DNA from: CAYNYM01 sp049366815
Lineage (GTDB): Bacteria; Desulfobacterota; DSM-4660; Desulfatiglandales; HGW-15
Direction of reading: 5' to 3'
DNA length: 32,912 bases
Assembly (NCBI GenBank): GCA_049366815.1
Contig: JBMNCO010000152.1
Coordinates: 1 to 32,912 of the forward strand
Shown here: one piece after another, positions 7,506-15,075 of the stretch
Layout: each line of letters opens with the position of its first letter
Position numbering within the stretch: position 1 is the stretch's first letter
Notes under the pieces: generated by a model
The model's input: only the letters and a program-made list of their open reading frames with translations
Database searches by the model: none
Told to the model about the DNA's origin: nothing
Program-made: the position numbers and the translations under genes

Positions 7506-8396
7506 GTGGACCTCAAGACCTACCTGGAGGAAAAACGGGCGATTGTGAATGAGGCCCTCAAAGAAATTTTCCCCCCCGGCACGGCCCCTTCCGGGGATAT
7601 CGTTAAGGCCATGAACTACAGCCTTTTTGCAGGGGGAAAACGACTGCGGCCCATCCTCTGCATGGCGGGGGCCGAGGCCGTGGGAGGAAACGGCCGTTCC
7701 GTTCTCCCCGTGGCCTGTGCCCTGGAACTCATTCACACCTATTCCCTGATACATGATGATCTGCCTGTGATGGATGACGATGACATGCGGAGGGGAAAAC
7801 CCACGAGTCACAAGGTGTTCGGGGAGGCGCTGGCCGTCCTTGCCGGGGACGGGCTCCTGACGGAGGCCTTTCGCACCATGACCCTCACCGATACCCTGGG
7901 TCAGGTCGACCCGCGGGCCCTCCTGAGAGTGGTGGCCCTGATCTCTGAGGCGGTCGGATATCAGGGTATGGTCGGCGGACAGGTCGTGGATATCCAGTCG
8001 GAGGGAAAGGATGTGGATTATCCCCTGGTGGAATTCATTCACGCCCACAAGACCGGGGCCCTGATCACCGCCTCCGTTTCTTCAGGGGCCATCCTGGGGG
8101 GTGGGGAAGAGACCCAGATCAGTGCCCTCACGGAATACGGGCGGAAAATAGGCCTTGCCTTTCAGATCTCCGATGATATCCTCGACATCGAAGGCGACAG
8201 CCTGGAAATGGGGAAATCCTTGGGGGGCGATGTAGAGAAAGAGAAGATTACCTATCCCTCAGTCATCGGTCTTGATCGTTCCAAGGCCGTTGAGCGGGAG
8301 ATGGTTGATCAGGCCCTCGAGGCCCTGAAGGGCTTTGACCACAGGGCGGAGCCTCTAAGACGGATAGCCGCCTACATCATCGAAAGAAAGAAATAA
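7506..8396 (+). CDS. ispA: Polyprenyl (farnesyl/geranyl) diphosphate synthase
   Basis: This 296-residue trans-prenyltransferase condenses isopentenyl diphosphate with allylic diphosphates to make C15 or C20 chains for quinones and undecaprenyl carriers. The first aspartate-rich motif, HDDLPVMDDDD (residues 83-93), and the second, SDDILD (222-227), hold the magnesium ions; GGKRLRP (43-49) binds substrate. The four residues between DD84-85 and D90 place it in the bacterial FPP synthase class. The start is GTG, supported by GAGG (7496-7499) six bases upstream and encoded in the end of xseB. Its stop TAA overlaps the dxs ATG by one base. Chain length cannot be fixed by eye. Confidence 0.93.
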   Translation: MDLKTYLEEKRAIVNEALKEIFPPGTAPSGDIVKAMNYSLFAGGKRLRPILCMAGAEAVGGNGRSVLPVACALELIHTYSLIHDDLPVMDDDDMRRGKPTSHKVFGEALAVLAGDGLLTEAFRTMTLTDTLGQVDPRALLRVVALISEAVGYQGMVGGQVVDIQSEGKDVDYPLVEFIHAHKTGALITASVSSGAILGGGEETQISALTEYGRKIGLAFQISDDILDIEGDSLEMGKSLGGDVEKEKITYPSVIGLDRSKAVEREMVDQALEALKGFDHRAEPLRRIAAYIIERKK

Positions 8397-10300
8397 TGAC
8401 AGAGAAAAAGGGGTACCGATTTCTGAACAGGATTGACAGCCCGGCGGATCTCAAGAAAATAGGCATTGAGGACCTGCCGGAACTGGCATCCGAGATCCGC
8501 CGGGAAATCATTGAGACCGTTTCCGTAACGGGCGGTCACCTGGCGCCGAGCCTGGGGGCCGTGGAACTGGCGATCGCCCTTCACTATATCTTTGACGCTC
8601 CCAGGGACAAAATCATCTGGGATGTGGGGCACCAGGCCTATGCCCACAAGCTGATCACGGGTCGAAGGAAGGTCTTCCGGAGTCTCAGGACCTATGGGGG
8701 CATCAGTGGTTTTCCCAAGAGAACGGAAAGCCCCTATGACGCCTTTGATACGGGTCACAGCAGCACATCCATTTCCGCAGGCCTGGGTATCGTCATGGCA
8801 AAGGCCCTGAAGGGGGAGCGTGCCCGCGTCATCTCCGTCATCGGAGACGGGTCCATGACGGCCGGCATGGCCTTCGAGGCCCTGAACCTGACGGGCCATA
8901 CGGAAAAGGATCTCATTGTCATCCTCAATGACAATGCCATGTCCATAGCGCCCAATGTCGGGGCCCTGTCCGCATTTGTCAGCCGGAAGCTGACGGGACG
9001 CAGGGTGGTTCAGTTCAGAAAGGAGATCCTGGATCGCCTGAGTTCCATCCCCGGCGTGGGTGATAACATCCGCAGTCTCCTGCGAAAGAGCGAGGATTCC
9101 TTCCTGTCCTTTTTTACCCCGGGGATGCTTTTCGAGGCCTTCAAGTTCCGATACATCGGGCCCATACGGGGACATCGCATGGATGAACTCCTCGAGACCT
9201 TCGGCAATCTTCACCATCTCAAGGGACCGATCCTTGTCCACGTCCTGACCGAAAAAGGGAGGGGATATCCCCCGGCCGAAAAAGACCCCGCCCATTTTCA
9301 CGGCGTCGGATCTTTCGATATCTCCACCGGGACATCCCCGAAAACCGGTCAAAAACAGCCTCCGAGCTATACAGAGGTCTTCGGCCGTACCATGATTGAC
9401 CTGGCGGCCTCGGACGACCGGGTGTTCGCCATCACTGCGGCCATGCCCGAGGGAACGGGCCTGAACCGCTTTTCAGAACGCTACCCCGGACGGTTCCTGG
9501 ATGTGGGCATTGCAGAGCAGCACGCCGTCACTTTTGCGGCGGGGATGGCTACGGAGGGGTTAAGGCCGGTCGTCGCCGTCTATTCCACTTTTCTCCAAAG
9601 GGCCTTTGACCAGATCATCCATGACGTTTGCATGCCCAATCTGCCGGTGGTCTTCTGTCTCGATCGGGGCGGTCTGGTCGGGGAGGACGGCCCCACCCAT
9701 CACGGGCAATTCGACGTCACCTACCTTAGAAGCCTGCCCAACATGACCTTCATGGCCCCAAAGGATGAAAACGAGTTGCAACACATGCTTTTCACGGCCC
9801 TGAAGCAGCCCGGCCCGGTGGCCGTCCGGTATCCCAGAGGCGCAGGACTGGGTGTCGAACTGGACAAGGACTACCGGGACATACCCATAGGCGAGGCCGA
9901 GTTTCTCACCGAGGGGGACGATCTGCTCATCATCGCCCTGGGCAGTATGGTCAAGCCCTCCCTGGAGGCGGCGGCGTCGCTTCAAGAAGAAGGCATTTCG
10001 GCCGGTGTCGTAAACGCCCGATTCGTCAAACCCCTGGACCCGAGAATCGCAGAGAAGGCCGGCAGGGTGGGACGTGTCCTGACGGTGGAGGAAAACACGG
10101 TTCAGGGGGGATTCGGCAGTGCCCTCCTGGAATTTTTTAACGACCGGGGCCTCAGGGATCTGATCATTCAAAGGGTGGGGATTCCGGATAAATTCATTGA
10201 ACACGGCCCGGTACAAATTTTGAGAGAAAAATACGGTCTGGATCGATCCGGAATCTTGAAGGAGGCACGAGATCTTTTCCGAAGAGCCAAAAAGCCGTAA
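8396..10300 (+). CDS. dxs: 1-deoxy-D-xylulose-5-phosphate synthase
   Basis: The 634-residue product is the first enzyme of the MEP isoprenoid pathway. It joins pyruvate and glyceraldehyde 3-phosphate using thiamine diphosphate. IWDVGHQAYAHK, followed by the cofactor motif GDGSMTAGMAFEALN (near residue 150) with a later NDN, and the transketolase central domain with VGIAEQHAVTFAAGMA (glutamate near 370) are all present. DRGGLVGEDGPTHHG and RYPRGAG are further conserved blocks. Length is normal. It overlaps ispA by one base, giving one unit for making precursors and then chain elongation. The last codons carry a strong AAGGAGG ribosome site (10259-10265) for the next gene. Confidence 0.97.
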   Translation: MTEKKGYRFLNRIDSPADLKKIGIEDLPELASEIRREIIETVSVTGGHLAPSLGAVELAIALHYIFDAPRDKIIWDVGHQAYAHKLITGRRKVFRSLRTYGGISGFPKRTESPYDAFDTGHSSTSISAGLGIVMAKALKGERARVISVIGDGSMTAGMAFEALNLTGHTEKDLIVILNDNAMSIAPNVGALSAFVSRKLTGRRVVQFRKEILDRLSSIPGVGDNIRSLLRKSEDSFLSFFTPGMLFEAFKFRYIGPIRGHRMDELLETFGNLHHLKGPILVHVLTEKGRGYPPAEKDPAHFHGVGSFDISTGTSPKTGQKQPPSYTEVFGRTMIDLAASDDRVFAITAAMPEGTGLNRFSERYPGRFLDVGIAEQHAVTFAAGMATEGLRPVVAVYSTFLQRAFDQIIHDVCMPNLPVVFCLDRGGLVGEDGPTHHGQFDVTYLRSLPNMTFMAPKDENELQHMLFTALKQPGPVAVRYPRGAGLGVELDKDYRDIPIGEAEFLTEGDDLLIIALGSMVKPSLEAAASLQEEGISAGVVNARFVKPLDPRIAEKAGRVGRVLTVEENTVQGGFGSALLEFFNDRGLRDLIIQRVGIPDKFIEHGPVQILREKYGLDRSGILKEARDLFRRAKKP

Positions 10301-10307
10301 AATCCGG

Positions 10308-11024
10308 TTGGACCTCCTCCTTGCAGAAAGCGGCCTTGTGGAAAGCCGCGAAAAGGCGAAACGAATGATCATGGCGGGTTTGGTGGAGGTCAACGGCCTG
10401 CGGATGGACAAACCCGGGTCTCTTGTCCCACAGGCATCCTCCATCGTGCTCAAGGAACCCCATCCGCCCTTCGTCAGCCGGGGCGGTCAGAAACTGGAGG
10501 CCGCTCTGAGGACCTTTTCCATCGATGTCAGGGGAAAGACGCTTCTGGATGTCGGGGCCTCTACAGGAGGATTCACGGACTGTCTGCTTCAGCATGGGGC
10601 CGCGAGGGTGATCGCCCTGGATGTCGGGTATGGACAACTCCACTGGAAACTTAGAAGCGACCCCCGTGTCGTGGTCCTTGAAAAGACCAACGCCCGTTAT
10701 CTCGATCCGGACGATCTTGAGGGCAAAATCCACGGAGCGGTGATCGACGTCTCCTTCATTTCCCTCAAACGGGTGGTCCCCCCGGTCTCGAGGTGTCTGG
10801 AGAATCATGCCTTTATGGTGGCCCTGATCAAACCCCAATTTGAGGTGGGAAAGGAACAGGTGGGAAAAGGAGGCGTAGTTCGGGACCCGGCCCTTCATCG
10901 TCGGGTGATCGATGACCTCTGCCTGTTTTTTGAGGCGTCCGGTTGGCCCGTCAAAGGCCACACCCCCTCCCCTGTCCTGGGGCCGAAGGGGAACCGGGAA
11001 TTCCTGGTATTCCTCGAAAGATAG
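10308..11024 (+). CDS. tlyA: TlyA-family RNA methyltransferase (S4 plus FtsJ-like)
   Basis: This protein has an N-terminal S4 RNA-binding domain (LLAESGLVESREKAKRMI...GLVEVNG) and a Rossmann methyltransferase domain with SAM motif LDVGASTGGFTDCLL. TlyA enzymes 2'-O-methylate cytidines in rRNA; some members were called haemolysins. The only standard start in frame after the upstream stop (10257-10259) is TTG at 10308, giving 238 residues, but it has no ribosome site and cuts the usual RLDLLL beginning of the S4 domain. A perfect AAGGAGG (10259-10265) lies six bases before an in-frame ATC at 10272, which would add twelve residues. The gene ends the plus-strand operon and is followed by a hairpin terminator. 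Confidence 0.88.
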   Translation: MDLLLAESGLVESREKAKRMIMAGLVEVNGLRMDKPGSLVPQASSIVLKEPHPPFVSRGGQKLEAALRTFSIDVRGKTLLDVGASTGGFTDCLLQHGAARVIALDVGYGQLHWKLRSDPRVVVLEKTNARYLDPDDLEGKIHGAVIDVSFISLKRVVPPVSRCLENHAFMVALIKPQFEVGKEQVGKGGVVRDPALHRRVIDDLCLFFEASGWPVKGHTPSPVLGPKGNREFLVFLER

Positions 11025-11040
11025 ACGTACCTCCACCCTT

Positions 11041-11067
11041 CAAAAACGAGTTCCCCCTCGATTTTTG
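11041..11067. terminator. Bidirectional hairpin terminator
   Basis: Arms 11041-11050 and 11057-11067 pair over ten base pairs with one bulged A, leaving the loop TTCCCC. The stem has A's on the left and T's on the right, so it offers a T-tract to transcripts from both directions. It sits between the convergent genes tlyA and the PxxKW protein, where a shared terminator is expected. Confidence 0.7.
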
Positions 11068-11114
11068 ATTTTACAAGAGGCAAAATGCAGGCGGTAAAAC
11101 GGCCGTTGCGTGCC

Positions 11115-11393
11115 TTAGTGCTTCCCGCGTTTTGAGGCCTTCAAGGGATTGATCTTTTGGGCCTTGGTGTCCTTCGTCACCTTCACATGGGTGGCCATGC
11201 CGCAGGTTCCGAGTCGCCATTTGATGACAGGATCGGGAAACATCATGCAGAATTTGCCGGTGGGGAGATCGAGGACCTTTTGACAACCTTCGCACTGCTC
11301 GACGATGGGGTGACAGGACCCTCCCTTATACTGACATCCTTGCTTGCCCATAAAGGCGCATTCCATTCCTTGTTTGACCGTATCACAAACCAT
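11115..11393 (-). CDS. PxxKW-family cysteine-rich small protein
   Basis: The 92-residue product has eight cysteines (3, 12, 20, 27, 34, 37, 49, 64) and the sequence DPVIKW (54-59), the hallmark of the PxxKW cysteine-rich family known mainly from Desulfobacterota. The C-terminus is strongly basic. The cysteines suggest a zinc or iron-sulfur site; no function is established to my knowledge. The frame stays open further upstream, but the ATG at 11393 is preferred: AAAGGA lies about ten bases before it, the promoter at 11437-11465 gives a leader of roughly 35 bases, and the recognisable family sequence begins there (MVCDTVK). ATG at 11417 is the alternative. It is separated from aspS by its own promoter and convergent with tlyA. 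Confidence 0.8.
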   Translation of the reverse strand: MVCDTVKQGMECAFMGKQGCQYKGGSCHPIVEQCEGCQKVLDLPTGKFCMMFPDPVIKWRLGTCGMATHVKVTKDTKAQKINPLKASKRGKH

Positions 11394-11425
11394 GATAACC
11401 ACATCCTTTCTTTCCATTTTATACA

Positions 11426-11448
11426 TTGGGGCGAGTCTTATGCCCCAA
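11426..11448. promoter_or_regulatory. Operator-like palindrome over the PxxKW -10 box
   Basis: TTGGGGC (11426-11432) and GCCCCAA (11442-11448) form a perfect 7-bp inverted repeat around nine bases. It covers the -10 box and the likely transcription start, a classical repressor position. It might also fold as a hairpin at the very 5' end of the transcript, but the arms begin upstream of the start site, so DNA binding is the better reading. Confidence 0.5.
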
Positions 11449-11465
11449 CAAGCTTTTTTTGTCAA
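11437..11465 (-). promoter_or_regulatory. Sigma-70-type promoter for the PxxKW gene
   Basis: Read on the minus strand, a perfect -35 box TTGACA (11465-11460) is followed after 17 bases by CATAAG (11442-11437), a four-of-six -10 box. Transcription would begin near 11430, about 37 bases before the ATG at 11393. The -35 box is flanked by long A and T runs arranged as an inverted repeat (11454-11475). Confidence 0.6.
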
Positions 11466-11572
11466 GACAAAAAAACTAATCACACTGCCTTCAACAGTCA
11501 ACCCTGAATGCTCATTTTTCCCTGCATTTTTGTTCTATGTCAGAGATTCTCCGGCAAACGGTGTGCACTGAT

Positions 11573-13375
11573 TCACCGAAGGCGTGAGAGGCCAAGTTCT
11601 TCCAGCTGGCGAGGGCCCACCGCAGAGGGGGCCTCGGTGAGGAGGCACGTGGCGCTGGCGGTCTTTGGGAAGGCGATCACTTCCCTGATGGATTCAACGC
11701 CTGTCAGGATGGCCACCAATCGGTCGAAACCCAGGGCGATGCCGGCATGGGGCGGGGCCCCGTATTTCAATGCCTCCAGGAGAAAGCCGAATTTCATCTC
11801 GGCCTGTTCCGGGGAGATTCCGAGATGCCTGAACATGGCTTCCTGGAGTGCCGTGTTGTGAATCCTGACGCTGCCGCCTCCGATTTCGCTCCCATTCAGG
11901 ATGATATCATAGGCCCTTGCCCGCACCCTTTCGGGGTGATCCCTGAGATCGTCCAGGTCTTCGTCCAGGGGGGCGGTGAAGGGGTGATGAACGGCCGCCC
12001 ATCTCCCCTCCTCCTCGTCATATTCCAGGAGGGGGAATCTGGTGACCCAGAGCAGGGCATAGTCCGAATTGTTCCTGAGACCGAGGCGTCGGGCAACCTC
12101 CAGCCGGATGGCCCCCAGGGCCTGATTGGCGGTTCCCGGTGCTTCTGAGACGATCAGAATCAGATCACCGGGCGTTGCCCCCAGTCTCTGATTGATTTTT
12201 TCCTGCATTTCTTTCTGGAAAAATTTGTTGAGGGAAGACTGCCACCCATCGTCATTCACCTTGGCCCAGGTCAGACCCTTGGCGCCGTGGTCCGCAGCCA
12301 CGCGGGTCAGTTCATCGATGGCCTTTCTCGAAAATTCCGGGCCGCCCTGTTTGACATTAAGGGCTTTGACCAGACCGCCGGATTCGATGACGCCCTGAAA
12401 GACCCGGAAATCAGATCGTTCGGCGTATTCCGTGATGTCCTTGAGTTCCATTCCAAATCGGACGTCCGGTCTGTCCGTACCGAAGCGATCCATGGCCTCG
12501 CGATATTCCATGCGTGGGATGGGGAGGTCCAACTCCATGCCCATGACCTCCCGGAAAACGGCCTGAAGCATGCCTTCCACGATCTCCATGACGCCGTCTT
12601 CACCCGTAAAGGCCATCTCCATATCCACCTGGGTGAATTCGGGCTGGCGGTCGGCGCGGAGGTCTTCGTCGCGGAAGCATCGGACGATCTGATAATACCG
12701 GTCAAACCCGCCGATCATCAGGAGCTGCTTGAAGAGCTGGGGCGATTGGGGGAGGGCGTAAAACATGCCCGGATTGACACGGCTGGGGACCAGGTAATCC
12801 CTGGCCCCTTCCGGGGTGCTCTTGGTCAGAAAGGGCGTTTCGACCTCGATAAAATTCTTGCCCTCCAGATAATTTCTGATGCAGGAGGCCGTGAGGTGCC
12901 GCTTGCGGAAATTGTTGAAGACCTTGTTCCGTCGGAGCTCCAGATAACGGTATTTGAGGCGGAGGGACTCCGAGCCGTCCACCATGCCGTCCACCTGAAA
13001 GGGGGGGGTCTCGGTTTTGTTCAGGATCTTGAGGTCCAGGACCTTCAGCTCGACGGCCCCGGTCGCAAGGTTGGGGTTTTCCTGGCCCTCCAGCCTTGGA
13101 GACACTTCCCCCCTGACGGCGATCACCCACTCATTGCGTAGGACATGGGCCCTTTGATGGCTTTTTTCATCCACCTGGGGATCAAAGACGATCTGTGTGA
13201 TGCCTTCCCTGTCCCGCAGATCGATAAAGATGAGGTTCCCCAAATCCCTCCGGGTGTTGACCCATCCCATCAGGAGGGCCTCCCTGCCCACATCCCCGAC
13301 CTTGAGGCCGCCGCAGTCATGGGTCCGTTTCCAGTCATCAAGCCGGTCAATCACTATTTTTTCAAAGTCGCTCAT
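11573..13375 (-). CDS. aspS: Aspartyl-tRNA synthetase
   Basis: This 600-residue class II synthetase charges tRNA-Asp with aspartate. It has the bacterial layout: N-terminal OB-fold anticodon domain (about residues 15-110, GWVNTRRDLGNLIFIDLRDREG), catalytic core with motif 2 (QIVRCFRDEDLRADRQPEFTQ, written here only as landmarks around FRDEDLR), an inserted GAD domain, and motif 3 (GIALGFDRLVAIL). Length is standard. Whether it also charges tRNA-Asn cannot be decided by eye. It begins 13 bases after hisS on the minus strand, a common pairing, and both are likely cotranscribed. No clear terminator follows it before the PxxKW promoter. Confidence 0.97.
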   Translation of the reverse strand: MSDFEKIVIDRLDDWKRTHDCGGLKVGDVGREALLMGWVNTRRDLGNLIFIDLRDREGITQIVFDPQVDEKSHQRAHVLRNEWVIAVRGEVSPRLEGQENPNLATGAVELKVLDLKILNKTETPPFQVDGMVDGSESLRLKYRYLELRRNKVFNNFRKRHLTASCIRNYLEGKNFIEVETPFLTKSTPEGARDYLVPSRVNPGMFYALPQSPQLFKQLLMIGGFDRYYQIVRCFRDEDLRADRQPEFTQVDMEMAFTGEDGVMEIVEGMLQAVFREVMGMELDLPIPRMEYREAMDRFGTDRPDVRFGMELKDITEYAERSDFRVFQGVIESGGLVKALNVKQGGPEFSRKAIDELTRVAADHGAKGLTWAKVNDDGWQSSLNKFFQKEMQEKINQRLGATPGDLILIVSEAPGTANQALGAIRLEVARRLGLRNNSDYALLWVTRFPLLEYDEEEGRWAAVHHPFTAPLDEDLDDLRDHPERVRARAYDIILNGSEIGGGSVRIHNTALQEAMFRHLGISPEQAEMKFGFLLEALKYGAPPHAGIALGFDRLVAILTGVESIREVIAFPKTASATCLLTEAPSAVGPRQLEELGLSRLR

Positions 13376-13388
13376 CGTCTTTATCCGC

Positions 13389-14669
13389 TCAAGGCCGAGT
13401 TCGGCCGGTTAAACCTTGGATCTGTTTTTCCATGTGATCAGAAAGATGCTCCAGTTCCACCTCCACCTGGCCCTTTGTCTCCATATCTCTCAGGATACCT
13501 TTTCCCGAGGCCAGTTCATCGTCACCCACCAGGAGTACCTTTCCGGCGCCCAGACGGTCGGCCCGCTTCATCTGGGCCTTCAATCCCTTGAGGGTGTACT
13601 CCATTTCGACCCACATACCGGTTTTCCTGAGGGTATTGATCCATTTGAAGGCATTTTTCTGAGCCGCCTCACCCAGGGCCGCTATGAAAAGATCCGGGCC
13701 CGGGGTATTCTGTGCTCTGTCCTCGGTCAGGAGACTGACCAGCCTTTCCACACCGATGGCAAACCCGATGGCCGGGTGATCCGGCCCCCCCAGTTGCCGG
13801 ACAAGACCGTCGTACCGCCCGCCTCCCGTCACCGCATTTTGGGCGCCGAGCCTGTCGGTCTGGATTTCAAAGGTGGTCCGGCTGTAATAATCGAGGCCCC
13901 TGACGAGTTTATGGTCAACGGTGAAGTCCACGTCGGAATCTTCAAGGTAGTCCTGGAGGACCTGGAAATGTCCCCTGCACTCGTCACAGATGTGCTCAAG
14001 GATGGAAGGCGCTCCCGTGACGACCTGCCTGCAGTCGTCCAGCTTGCAGTCAAAGACCCGCAGGGGATTGGTCTCCACTCTTCTCCGGCAGTCCTCACAC
14101 AGCCCGGGTGTGTTTTGACGGAGATACCCCCTCAGTTCTTCCCTGAAACGGGTCCTGCATCCCGGGCACCCAAGGGAGTTGATGTGGAGCGAAAGGTCCT
14201 TCAGTCCCAGGGTGGTGAAGAGATGCATCCCCATGAGGATGATGTCCGCATCGGACAGGGGGCCTGGATCCCCGAAGATCTCCACGTCTATCTGATAGAA
14301 CTGCCTGAAGCGCCCCTTTTGCGGACGTTCGTGCCTGAACATGGGGCCGATGGTGAACAGCTTCTGAACGGGGCTTTTTTGGTAGAGTCTGTGCTGGATG
14401 TAGGCCCTGACCAGGGACGCGGTGGCCTCCGGGCGAAGGGTCAGGCTCTCTCCCCTGCTGTCGGGGAAGGTATACATCTCTTTGCTTACGATGTCCGTCT
14501 CCTGGCCGATGCTCCGGCTGAACAGCTCCGTCCGCTCCAGGAGGGGAGGTTTGATCTCGTGGTAACCGTAACATCTGAAGACCTCCCGGACTTCTGATTC
14601 GAGCCACTGCCAGGTGCCGACCTCGTCAGGCAGGATATCCTTAAAACCCTTTAACGCCGAAAACTCCAA
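13389..14669 (-). CDS. hisS: Histidyl-tRNA synthetase
   Basis: This 426-residue class II synthetase charges tRNA-His. Motif 2 (FRHERPQKGRFRQFYQ), the histidine-specific LVRGLDYYSRT block and motif 3 (GFAIGVERL) are present, followed by a C-terminal anticodon-binding domain from about residue 325. The inserted domain carries eight cysteines (168, 171, 191, 194, 208, 213, 228, 231), mostly as CxxC pairs, which suggests a structural metal absent from the E. coli enzyme. The start codon is TTG, with GGAG nine bases upstream. A promoter candidate lies at 14702-14731. aspS follows after 13 bases. Confidence 0.96.
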   Translation of the reverse strand: MEFSALKGFKDILPDEVGTWQWLESEVREVFRCYGYHEIKPPLLERTELFSRSIGQETDIVSKEMYTFPDSRGESLTLRPEATASLVRAYIQHRLYQKSPVQKLFTIGPMFRHERPQKGRFRQFYQIDVEIFGDPGPLSDADIILMGMHLFTTLGLKDLSLHINSLGCPGCRTRFREELRGYLRQNTPGLCEDCRRRVETNPLRVFDCKLDDCRQVVTGAPSILEHICDECRGHFQVLQDYLEDSDVDFTVDHKLVRGLDYYSRTTFEIQTDRLGAQNAVTGGGRYDGLVRQLGGPDHPAIGFAIGVERLVSLLTEDRAQNTPGPDLFIAALGEAAQKNAFKWINTLRKTGMWVEMEYTLKGLKAQMKRADRLGAGKVLLVGDDELASGKGILRDMETKGQVEVELEHLSDHMEKQIQGLTGRTRP

Positions 14670-14701
14670 AGAAATCGTCTCCTTTTTTTCATTTTGAGGG
14701 T

Positions 14702-14731
14702 CTTCTAACAGAGCTGTTCCCGTTTCGTCAA
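14702..14731 (-). promoter_or_regulatory. Candidate promoter for hisS-aspS
   Basis: On the minus strand, TTGACG (14731-14726) and TAGAAG (14707-14702) are separated by 18 bases, with five and four consensus matches. The leader would be about 25 bases. It would allow the synthetases to be expressed independently of the upstream ArsA-like gene. Confidence 0.4.
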
Positions 14732-14766
14732 TAATTTTCAGTTTGGAGGCAGACCCCCGCGCCCTT

Positions 14767-14781
14767 CTCCCGTTCCGGGAG
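14767..14781. other. GC-rich hairpin between the small ArsA partner and hisS
   Basis: CTCCCG (14767-14772) and CGGGAG (14776-14781) form a perfect six-pair stem with a three-base loop. It lies about 65 bases after the stop of the small gene. There is no T-tract in the direction of transcription, so it may be an RNA-stabilising hairpin or a weak or factor-dependent terminator. Confidence 0.4.
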
Positions 14782-14844
14782 GGATTTCCTCAACGGTCAA
14801 GTGCGTGCCTTCCCGTTCCCTGAAGAGGGCGGTGAATGGCCTGC

Positions 14845-15075
14845 TTATTCCACCTCTATCTTTTCGGCCCTTTTCTCCTCCCCGGCAGGGGCCTTTTTTT
14901 CGATCTCTTCGATCCTGGCATCAATCAGGGATCGAACGGCCTTGAGAAATTCCACCCGGGATTGGGTCATGTGCCGGAAAAAAGCCGATTTCCTTCCCGA
15001 GATCCTTTCAAGATCCTGAAAGAATCGCCCCAGGGGACACGTGTATTGTCCCTCGTCGTGTCTTTCAATGTCCAT
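14845..15075 (-). CDS. Small helical protein overlapping the ArsA-like gene, function unknown
   Basis: The 76-residue product is soluble and mostly helical. The core TCPLGRFFQDLERISG is followed by the helix EFLKAVRSLIDARIEEIEKK and a charged, alanine- and lysine-rich tail. I recall similar CPLGRF-type small proteins near ArsA-like ATPases in related bacteria but know of no assigned function. The start at 15075 is well supported: AAAGGAGAG lies six bases before the ATG. The frame is open further upstream but that part is only the shadow of the ATPase gene. Its first 11 bases overlap the end of the ATPase gene, implying coupled translation and a joint role. One cysteine is present. Confidence 0.75.
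   Translation of the reverse strand: MDIERHDEGQYTCPLGRFFQDLERISGRKSAFFRHMTQSRVEFLKAVRSLIDARIEEIEKKAPAGEEKRAEKIEVE

Noticed and set aside
8372..9352. Minus-strand frame of 326 codons opposite dxs
   Set aside because: Composition is low-complexity with Gly/Asp/His bias and no family resemblance, whereas dxs on the other strand is unequivocal.
13416..14597. Plus-strand frame of 393 codons opposite hisS
   Set aside because: Antisense shadow of a well-supported synthetase; translation has no recognisable domains.
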